Assembly: GCA_041391425.1 (NCBI GenBank)
Contig: JAWKNZ010000002.1
Span: forward strand, 124,001 to 188,000
Origin: JAWKNZ01 sp041391425
Lineage (GTDB): Bacteria > Bdellovibrionota_B > Oligoflexia > Oligoflexales > JAWKNZ01
Reading direction: 5' to 3'
DNA: 64,000 bases
The translations under genes and the position numbers were made by a program. Positions 57,531 through 64,000 of the stretch are shown piece by piece. Under the pieces are notes generated by a model. It did no database searches. It was not told the DNA's origin and saw only the letters and a list, made by a program, of their open reading frames with translations. Positions within the stretch are counted from its first letter, which is position 1, and each line of letters starts with the position of its first letter.

Positions 57531-58676
57531 TTATGCTTTTTCTAACAGTTTATATATGGTTTGAAGTTGCATATTGGAGGTGCCTTCATAAAGTTTTCCT
57601 ATTTTAGCATCCCGGTAATATTTTTCGGCTGGAAATTCTTCGATAAATCCATAGCCGCCAAAGACTTCTAAGGCTTTGGAAGCAACCGCTTCACCAACTT
57701 GTGATGCGTAATATTTTGCCATAGCCGCTTCTTTGGTAAAGCTCTTTCCAGCATCCTTTAGCCGAGCTGCATTATAAACGAGAAGCTTAGCGCATTCTAT
57801 TTCAACAGCCATACGAGAAAAATCAAATTGGATGGCCTGAAATTTATTAATAGTTTTGCCAAACTGTGATCGTTCTCCTGCATACTTAAACGCGCAATCA
57901 AAGGCTCCTTGGGCTAATCCTAGTACTTGCGCAGCAATTCCTATCCTGCCTTCATTAAGGGTTTCGATAGCGATCTTATAACCGACTCCAACCTCTCCAA
58001 GTACGTTTTCTTTAGGGACTTGGACTTGATCTAAAATGACTTCACATGTTGATGATGCACGAATTCCCAGCTTTTGTTCTTTTTTACCGATGGAAAAGCC
58101 TTTCATATCTTTTTCGACTATAAATGCAGTTATACCTTTATATCCTGCTTCTGGGTTTGCATTAGCGAAAACTACAAAAATATCTGATTCAAGTGCGTTG
58201 GTGATGAAGATCTTCTTTCCATCCAGAATCCAGTGATCTCCTTTATCGTAAGCCCTGGTTTGCAAAGCAAAAGCATCTGAGCCTGAGTTGGCTTCTGTTA
58301 AACAATAAGAACCTAAGTCTTTGGAAACGAGTCTAGGAAAATATTTTGCTTGTTGTTCCTTGTTAGCCCATTTCTTAAAAATATTGTTGACCAGAGTGTT
58401 TTGCACATCGATGATAACCCCAGCTGATGGGTCAACTTTTGATAATGATTCGACAGCTAAACAAGCCATAAAAAAGCTACCAGCTGAGCCTCCAAATTCC
58501 TCAGAAACTTCAATTCCCATAAGGCCCATCTCAAAAAATTGCTTCAACAATTCTTGGTCAAAGCGCTCATTTTCATCCATAGATTTAACTTTTGGAAGTA
58601 TTTGCGTGTTGGCAAACTTTTCAATTTCTTTTTGAAAAAGCTGCTCGTCATTGCTCAATATTGTAAGTGGGTTCAT
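57531..58676 (-). CDS. Acyl-CoA dehydrogenase (short/branched-chain type)
   Basis: 381 residues, FAD enzyme that forms the enoyl-CoA double bond. Seen: GSYCLTEANSGSDAFA, FITNALESDIFVVFA, KLGIRASSTCEVIL, RSQFGKTINKFQAIQF, ALEVFGGYGFIEEFPAEKYYRDAKI and YEGTSNMQLQTI, where the Glu in YEGTSN is the catalytic base of the short- and medium-chain enzymes. No gap in the active site. Closest by pattern to the ACADSB (2-methyl branched-chain) group. Monocistronic, far from the FadJ-like locus. Intact, in contrast to that locus. Confidence 0.92.
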   Translation of the reverse strand: MNPLTILSNDEQLFQKEIEKFANTQILPKVKSMDENERFDQELLKQFFEMGLMGIEVSEEFGGSAGSFFMACLAVESLSKVDPSAGVIIDVQNTLVNNIFKKWANKEQQAKYFPRLVSKDLGSYCLTEANSGSDAFALQTRAYDKGDHWILDGKKIFITNALESDIFVVFANANPEAGYKGITAFIVEKDMKGFSIGKKEQKLGIRASSTCEVILDQVQVPKENVLGEVGVGYKIAIETLNEGRIGIAAQVLGLAQGAFDCAFKYAGERSQFGKTINKFQAIQFDFSRMAVEIECAKLLVYNAARLKDAGKSFTKEAAMAKYYASQVGEAVASKALEVFGGYGFIEEFPAEKYYRDAKIGKLYEGTSNMQLQTIYKLLEKA

Positions 58677-58857
58677 AGTTTCTCCTTAAAATGTGACTCT
58701 TTGTTATCAGTGGCGAAGGGAGTATCGATTTCATTGTGAGGCGCTCGCTATAAAATTAAGCATTTATTCGTGCGAACTACCTGTTAGAAGCCAAAAATCG
58801 CCTTTTTTATCAGCTAAATGTTGTATCTTTTTTTGCCAAACTTTGCAGTAATTTTAG

Positions 58858-59766
58858 TTATTCAAATTCAAGATGATTGGAATATTTTCGATTTGATTTC
58901 GCCTGTTTCACATGAGAGTCGGCAAGTAGAGCTTCTATTTTTTTCTTAGGCATGTTGAGTTGTATTAGCTGCTCTGCAAAAATATCAAGTGATTTTAAAG
59001 ACTTACTTCCAAATTTGTTAATTTCTTCCCAGTCGCTGACATTTACTGCCTTTTTAGGCATCGCAGCCCGGATTGATCGGGCGACTAAGGCATTTAGTTT
59101 GTTGAAGGTTTCTAGATAGGTTTTCTTTTTCTGTTTGCGAATGCGCATACTGGCGTTGAGGAGTAGTCTTTCTAGTGATTCTAGAGATGGGTGTTTAAGA
59201 GCCGTTTCTAAATCTACTCCGAAAGATCCATTCATACTACCTGCTGCATCGCGATTGGCGCGGACTAAGACTAGATAGTTATAGCTATTAGATAGTTTTG
59301 TTTTTTCATCTAATAAGTCTTGAATTCGTCGGTTGAGGCCTAGTTTGACTTTTTTAAGCCTTTTCTTTTGTGCTTTAATTCTCGGAGCACTTACATAAGA
59401 ATCAGCGGAAATAGAATTGTGAGAATTTCCTAATGTTCTGCTTTGCACTAAGCGAGTCCAAAGTAAAAGCTCAGTAACTTCGTTTGCTTCTTTGTGCAGC
59501 TTTTGTGCTAAGTCAAAATACTGTGTGCTCCAATGGAGTAGGCTTTTTTCTTTTGCGGTTAAATATCCACGTGGGCTTAGTAAGTAGACGATTTCTTCTA
59601 GGCTTTGAATTGCTAATTGCTGAAATTTTTGCAATTGTTTTCTTAGGGAGGAGCGATGTTTGTTTGCTTCTTCGTTATTTCCAAGGACTATGCTTTCGAC
59701 TCTTTGTAGTTCAACAAAGATTTTTGTAGCTTGTAAATCCCATTGTTTTATATTTTGCTCATTCAT
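58858..59766 (-). CDS. Coiled-coil protein of unknown function (second of a pair)
   Basis: 302 residues from ATG 59766 (MNEQNIKQWDLQATKIF), which overlaps the upstream gene by eight bases; earlier in-frame codons lie inside that gene. Predominantly helical and basic in the middle (RIKAQKKRLKKVKLGLNRR), with heptad-like regions. No signal peptide or TM. The neighbours are unrelated in function. It probably forms a complex with the coupled upstream protein. No domain recognised. Confidence 0.6.
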   Translation of the reverse strand: MNEQNIKQWDLQATKIFVELQRVESIVLGNNEEANKHRSSLRKQLQKFQQLAIQSLEEIVYLLSPRGYLTAKEKSLLHWSTQYFDLAQKLHKEANEVTELLLWTRLVQSRTLGNSHNSISADSYVSAPRIKAQKKRLKKVKLGLNRRIQDLLDEKTKLSNSYNYLVLVRANRDAAGSMNGSFGVDLETALKHPSLESLERLLLNASMRIRKQKKKTYLETFNKLNALVARSIRAAMPKKAVNVSDWEEINKFGSKSLKSLDIFAEQLIQLNMPKKKIEALLADSHVKQAKSNRKYSNHLEFE

Positions 59767-60661
59767 AAGAGCGAACCTTTGACTTGTGAGTTCTATTAAT
59801 ATTGATTGTTGGTGTGCTTCTTTGTTGATGGTGCTGAGTCGTATAATTTGAATTAAATAGGGTTGAATTATCCGTTTTAGTGGCTTCGTGTGAAAAATTA
59901 CTGACATTCTCAAGTAGGATATTCTGAGAAAGTTTTCTCGTTTGTTGTGGGTCAATAATTGATTTTCTAGGAAAATAATTTGCCATTTTTGTTTCTTGGA
60001 GCTTTAACCAACGACGCATCCAATCTACTTTTTCCTCTTCATATTTTGTTTGTGATTGCATATCTGCTATAACTTTATTTAATTTAACCGCATTGAAAAA
60101 TATTGATTTTAACTGATCGAGTGGAGAAAGCTTCCTGTTTTGAAGCTTATCTTCTTCTTTAGTTATTTCTTCGATGAATTTTAATATTGCATTTTTAGTT
60201 TTTCTGAGGCGTTGTTGTTGCATATTTAATGTAGACATTAGGCTACGCATTTTTGATAGTCTAATATTTAATAATATTTCATTAGAATTTTTTTCCGATA
60301 CTTCTTTCATCCAGCTGGCTACACTCTGATTGTCACCATAAAATTTTTTCATTTCTTTAATACGTTTTTTCATTACCATATCGCAGATATTTTTTTCATT
60401 AGGGGTGCATGACCCGATTGGTGGCAAGGAGATGCTTTGGTGCTCTAGGTGAGTAGATCCTGAAGCAAATTTCCAGTTTGCTTCAATATTATGCAGTTTT
60501 TCTGAGATGGTGAGTAGCTTTTTTCTTCTTTTTTTATAAGTGGTTGCAGTGATTAAGCCAGATAGAGCCATTTCTTCCAGGTTTGTTTCTAAACCGACAA
60601 TACGAGACTCGTATTGTTCGATTGATTCTTCAAAGCTTGGTTTTTGCTCAGTGTGAGGCAA
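59759..60661 (-). CDS. Coiled-coil protein of unknown function (first of a pair)
   Basis: 300 residues. Helical with coiled-coil stretches (YESRIVGLETNLEEMALSGLI, KRRKKLLTISEKLHNIEANW, STLNMQQQRLRKTKNAI), a Cys pair in PPIGSCTPNEKNICDM, and a Ser/Thr-rich C-terminus (TTQHHQQRSTPTININ). No signal peptide. It precedes the second coiled-coil gene and is divergent from hemE. Not recognised. Confidence 0.6.
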   Translation of the reverse strand: MPHTEQKPSFEESIEQYESRIVGLETNLEEMALSGLITATTYKKRRKKLLTISEKLHNIEANWKFASGSTHLEHQSISLPPIGSCTPNEKNICDMVMKKRIKEMKKFYGDNQSVASWMKEVSEKNSNEILLNIRLSKMRSLMSTLNMQQQRLRKTKNAILKFIEEITKEEDKLQNRKLSPLDQLKSIFFNAVKLNKVIADMQSQTKYEEEKVDWMRRWLKLQETKMANYFPRKSIIDPQQTRKLSQNILLENVSNFSHEATKTDNSTLFNSNYTTQHHQQRSTPTININRTHKSKVRSYE

Positions 60662-60863
60662 TTCTACTGTTCCTAGTTTGGGATTATTTATACAACCCTT
60701 TGATATTTTTAAAGCTAGCTTTAACTAATATGGGATATTATGATTCAATAAGTAATATTCGATTTTCCTACTATATTTTCCCATGTTATCTTGGGCGAAG
60801 TCGATGAACAGGCAACATTGTGCTAATAGATTAGTTAGCTGTATAGAAAGAGATCTAAAAAAA

Positions 60864-61922
60864 ATGACAATTTCAACTAATAAACCATTAATTGACGCGG
60901 CTTTTGGTAAAACCCCAACTAGGTATCCAGTATGGTTTTTAAGGCAGGCTGGAAGGTACTTACCTGAATACAGGGAAATTCGTGCCGATCTTGGTTTTGT
61001 CGATCTTTGTAAAAACCCAAAACTTGCAGCCGAAGTGACTTTGCAACCGCTCAGACGTTTTGACCTTGACGGTGCTATCATTTTCTCGGATATTTTAATT
61101 CCGCCAACAGCAATGGGACAAAGCTTAAGTTTTGCTAAAAACCATGGACCTATATTAGAGCCTACCGTTAGAGGTCGTGAAGACCTTGTTAGGCTCAGGC
61201 ATCCCGATGTTAGTCGTGAGCTTAGTTTCGTCGGAGAAGCAATTGCTCAGACGAAAAAAGATCTGTCAGAGAAAAAAGCCATGATCGGTTTTGCGGGTGC
61301 GCCATATACTGTGGCTAGCTATATGATCGAGGGCACCGGTACTAAGTCTTATACAGAAATTAAAAGACTTATGTTTGGTAATACTGATTGTTTTGACTCC
61401 CTTCTCCAGCTTTTGGGAGGTGTTACCGCTGAGTATTTAACTATGCAAGTACAATATGGTGCTGAGATCGTCATGTTATTTGATTCGTGGGCTGGTGACC
61501 TAGCACCGCAGGATTATAGAAATAGAGTAGTTCCTGTAATGAAGGCGTTAATTCAACAATTTAAGAAAAATAATCCAGATATTCCCGTTATTTATTACCC
61601 AGGGCAAGGTTCTGATAATCTAGCTGAGCTAGGTGGGGTAGGTATGGATGTTGTTCATGTTGATTGGCGTACTTCTATAACAAGAGCAAGCCAAATTTTA
61701 AAAGAAGCAGGATGCGATGTGACTTTGCAGGGCAATATTGATCCGCAAGTATTTTTAGGCGATGAGGCTTTTGTAAGAGGGCGTGTTAGAAATATTGTAG
61801 AAGAAGCTAAGCATTGTGAGTTGAAGGGACATATTTTTAATGTTGGACATGGTTTAATGCCTCACACACCGATTGAAGCTTTAAGCTGGGCAGTTGATGA
61901 ATTAAGGCAGCTGGGTAACTGA
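60864..61922 (+). CDS. hemE: Uroporphyrinogen decarboxylase
   Basis: 352 residues; removes four acetate carboxyls from uroporphyrinogen III in heme synthesis. Seen: YPVWFLRQAGRYLPEYREIR (substrate Arg pair), GAIIFSDILIPPTAMG with the catalytic Asp, GFAGAPYTVASYMIEG, MLFDSWAGDLAP and FNVGHGLMPHTP at the C-terminus with the conserved His. ATG 60864 is chosen because GAAAGAG lies upstream and MTISTNKPLIDAAFG matches the family start; a more distal start at 60783 would add 27 unusual residues. Followed by gpmI after 21 bases. Confidence 0.95.
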   Translation: MTISTNKPLIDAAFGKTPTRYPVWFLRQAGRYLPEYREIRADLGFVDLCKNPKLAAEVTLQPLRRFDLDGAIIFSDILIPPTAMGQSLSFAKNHGPILEPTVRGREDLVRLRHPDVSRELSFVGEAIAQTKKDLSEKKAMIGFAGAPYTVASYMIEGTGTKSYTEIKRLMFGNTDCFDSLLQLLGGVTAEYLTMQVQYGAEIVMLFDSWAGDLAPQDYRNRVVPVMKALIQQFKKNNPDIPVIYYPGQGSDNLAELGGVGMDVVHVDWRTSITRASQILKEAGCDVTLQGNIDPQVFLGDEAFVRGRVRNIVEEAKHCELKGHIFNVGHGLMPHTPIEALSWAVDELRQLGN

Positions 61923-61943
61923 GATTAAGGATAGAAATAAATT

Positions 61944-63584
61944 ATGAGTACGGTGAAGAGAAAACTGCTGACAGTTGTGATGGATGGGATCGGTGTTCGT
62001 GAAGAGATGTATGGTAATGCTGTCAAATTAGCTCATACTTCGAATTTGGATTGGTTAAAGCAAAACGGTCTTTATACTGCCATTAAAGCACATGGTACAT
62101 ATGTTGGACTACCTTCAGATAATGATATTGGTAATAGTGAGGTTGGGCATAATGCTTTAGGAGCTGGGGTCATTTATGATCAGGGCGCAAAATTGGTCAA
62201 TAATGCCATAAAAGATGGGTCTATTTTTAAAAGTGCTATTTGGCAAGAGGCTGTAACAAGAATTAAAAGCTCACACGGTTCTACTTTACATTTTATTGGC
62301 TTGTTGTCTGATGGCAATGTTCACAGCCACCAAGATCATCTTCTTGCCTTATTGAAACAAGCTCATAAAGAAGGTATTAATAAGATTCGCATTCATGTTT
62401 TGCTTGATGGTAGAGATGTTGCACCTAGATCAGCAGAAATCTATGCGGAGGCTTTGGAAAAAGTGCTTCTTAATTTGCGAAATCTTGGTTGCGATGCCAA
62501 AGTTGCTTCTGGAGGAGGTCGGATGGTTATTACCATGGATCGCTATGAAGCGGATTGGCAAATGGTATATCGTGGCTGGCAGGTGCATGTGCTAGGTAAA
62601 GGGTTGTCTTTCCCTAATTTGGAAAGTGCTATTTCTGAGTTTAGAAAGGATAGTGAATTGACAGATCAGTATTTTCCTGGATTTGTTATCACAGAAGAGG
62701 GAAAGGCGATCGGAACAATTGAAGATAATGATGTTGTTCTTTTAACTAATTTTCGCGGTGATAGAGCTATAGAAATTTCTAAGGCTTTTTGCCAAGAAGA
62801 ATTTTCGTATTTTGATCGTGAACGTTTCCCAAGGGTGTACTTTGCCGGCATGATGGAATACGATGGTGACGAGCATATTCCGGCTAATTACCTGGTATCA
62901 CCACCTAAATTTGATGGCACTATGGGAGAATACTTAGCAGCAATGGGTGTCCATCAATTTGCCGCTAGCGAAACGCAAAAATATGGACATGTTACTTTTT
63001 TTTGGAATGGTAATCGTTCGGGGATGTTTGACCCAGAGTCTGAGAAATATCTTGAAATTCCTTCAGATAATCTTTCTTTCAATCTAAAGCCGTGGATGAA
63101 GGCGTATGAAATTGTTGAAGCAACTGTAAAAGAGTTGTGTTCAGATAAATTTGAGTTTGGAAGGATTAATTTTCCTAATGGAGATATGGTAGGTCACACT
63201 GGTGATTTGGAAGCTACTATAGTCGCCGTCGCAACTGTTGATTTGATGATTGGGCGGTTGATTAGGGCTGCAAATGACACTGATACGATTTTAGTTATTA
63301 CTGCTGACCACGGCAACGCTGAGCAGATGTTGGAAGGTGAAGAAGAAAAATTCCCAAATTGGCTGAGTATTGATAGTAAAGATAGGCCAAAAGCAAGAAC
63401 ATCACATACTTTGTCTGAAGTTCCTTTTTATATTTACGACCCTAAGCAAAGACATAAAGAAAACGTAAAATTACGCAAATCAGGGGAAGGGTCTTTAGCT
63501 AATTTTGCTAATACCGCATTGGAGCTGATGGGATTAGAGACAAGTGACAGATTTTACCCGAGTTTACTTATACAAAAGCCCTAA
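61944..63584 (+). CDS. gpmI: 2,3-bisphosphoglycerate-independent phosphoglycerate mutase
   Basis: 546 residues; interconverts 2- and 3-phosphoglycerate. Seen: LTVVMDGIGVREE (metal Asp), DIGNSEVGHNALGAG with the phospho-Ser, HVLLDGRDVAPRSAEIYAE, RYEADWQMVYRGW, and ITADHGNAEQM with the second metal site, plus NFPNGDMVGHTGDLEATI. Length somewhat above the usual ~510 but normal for the larger forms. Same strand as hemE and mazG, likely one transcript. Confidence 0.95.
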   Translation: MSTVKRKLLTVVMDGIGVREEMYGNAVKLAHTSNLDWLKQNGLYTAIKAHGTYVGLPSDNDIGNSEVGHNALGAGVIYDQGAKLVNNAIKDGSIFKSAIWQEAVTRIKSSHGSTLHFIGLLSDGNVHSHQDHLLALLKQAHKEGINKIRIHVLLDGRDVAPRSAEIYAEALEKVLLNLRNLGCDAKVASGGGRMVITMDRYEADWQMVYRGWQVHVLGKGLSFPNLESAISEFRKDSELTDQYFPGFVITEEGKAIGTIEDNDVVLLTNFRGDRAIEISKAFCQEEFSYFDRERFPRVYFAGMMEYDGDEHIPANYLVSPPKFDGTMGEYLAAMGVHQFAASETQKYGHVTFFWNGNRSGMFDPESEKYLEIPSDNLSFNLKPWMKAYEIVEATVKELCSDKFEFGRINFPNGDMVGHTGDLEATIVAVATVDLMIGRLIRAANDTDTILVITADHGNAEQMLEGEEEKFPNWLSIDSKDRPKARTSHTLSEVPFYIYDPKQRHKENVKLRKSGEGSLANFANTALELMGLETSDRFYPSLLIQKP

Positions 63585-63654
63585 TAGTGTAAGCATAGTT
63601 TAAATAATTTTTTCTTGATTAAGAAGATTTAATTTTTCTAATAAAGGATATATT

Positions 63655-64000
63655 TTGAGTGAGATCCCTTTTAAACCTAAGAACATTCCTGATGAAAAAG
63701 CTGCGCAAAAGAGCTTTAGAGATTTTATAACAACTATTGCGGCTTTGAGAGATAAGGAACATGGTTGTCCTTGGGATTTACAACAAAATCATGAATCTTT
63801 GCGACGTTTTATGGTTGAAGAAGCCTATGAGGCGGTAGATGCGATGACGGAAGGTGATCCCATTGATATTTGCGAGGAATTAGGTGATGTGCTGTTACAG
63901 GTGGTTCTAAATGCACAGCTTGCGTATGACGATGGGAGCTTTTCTATAGTTGACGTTATAAATTCGGTGAATAATAAAATGCGTCGCCGTCATCCTCATG
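63655..64000 (+). CDS. mazG: MazG nucleoside triphosphate pyrophosphohydrolase (3' end outside window)
   Basis: First 115 codons. TTG start at 63655 with AAAGGA six bases upstream. HGCPWDLQQNHESLRRFMVEEAYEAVDAM and DICEELGDVLLQVVLNAQLA give the EExxE...ExxD metal motif of the MazG fold, which hydrolyses NTPs, including damaged ones, to monophosphates. The rest lies beyond the window. Follows gpmI after 70 bases. Confidence 0.93.
   Translation, partial: MSEIPFKPKNIPDEKAAQKSFRDFITTIAALRDKEHGCPWDLQQNHESLRRFMVEEAYEAVDAMTEGDPIDICEELGDVLLQVVLNAQLAYDDGSFSIVDVINSVNNKMRRRHPH

Overview
This is an AT-rich bacterial chromosome segment with Gram-negative features: lipoproteins, outer-membrane barrels, and an lpxC (lipid A) relic. 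It carries housekeeping genes (dnaK, recN, nrdJ, hemE, gpmI, mazG, pyrC, pyrF, grxD, rny-like), a TIGR02147-type regulator, REC and TPR proteins, and many secreted proteins of unknown function. By family content I infer a member of the Bdellovibrionota/Oligoflexia or a relative. That placement is inference, not proof.

The striking property is decay. At least eight loci are interrupted by frameshifts or stops: a small gene plus cardiolipin synthase (8.96-10.76 kb), lpxC (27.3-28.2 kb), a TPR gene (28.4-29.4 kb), a zinc-ribbon membrane protein (32.5-33.6 kb), a UDG-fold gene and nfeD (36.6-38.6 kb), a flavin oxidoreductase (47.1-48.4 kb), a VWA lipoprotein (53.0-54.3 kb) and a CAP protein (56.3-57.4 kb). 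Several single lesions sit in homopolymers, so they may be sequencing errors. lpxC, cls, the TPR gene, the zinc-ribbon gene and the oxidoreductase carry multiple lesions and look truly dead. Together with palindromic repeats this suggests a genome in reduction, such as a host-associated lineage.

Layout. 0-3.4 kb: RNase Y-like gene and TPR gene (+), then a GntR/ABC-ATPase pair (-). 3.6-6.8 kb: secreted LRR protein and metzincin protease (-), with a divergent TIGR02147 regulator. 6.9-8.4 kb: two HEPN/nucleotidyltransferase modules beside tRNA-Lys and tRNA-Glu. 9-16.5 kb: cls relic, recN, a palindromic element, nrdJ. 17-20.6 kb: lipoprotein and two barrel proteins. 21-26.8 kb: TetR, TPR, thiolase-like(?), FadJ-like and pyrF. 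27-33.6 kb: a decayed zone (lpxC, TPR and zinc-ribbon relics, repeats) around a receiver protein and ComEC. 33.8-44.4 kb: dnaK, the UDG/NfeD/SPFH operon, REC-TPR, a lipoprotein, pyrC and a DnaQ/GIY-YIG protein. 44.8-48.4 kb: grxD and a cystathionine enzyme between repeats, then the oxidoreductase relic. 48.7-57.4 kb: ABC-2 exporter and a block of secreted proteins. 57.5-64 kb: acyl-CoA dehydrogenase, a coiled-coil pair, hemE, gpmI, mazG.

The most unusual observations are: (1) an operon downstream of a TetR gene encoding a FadJ-length protein whose crotonase oxyanion glycines appear lost, preceded by a possible thiolase relic; (2) four palindromic repeat families, three of which share a GTAC-loop-GTAC apex although their stems differ; one copy supplies the stop codon of a decaying gene and another carries a nested 27-bp palindrome; (3) apparently defunct nucleic-acid enzyme modules: a KH domain without its GXXG loop, a GIY-YIG domain without its YIG motif, and a UDG fold without motif 1.
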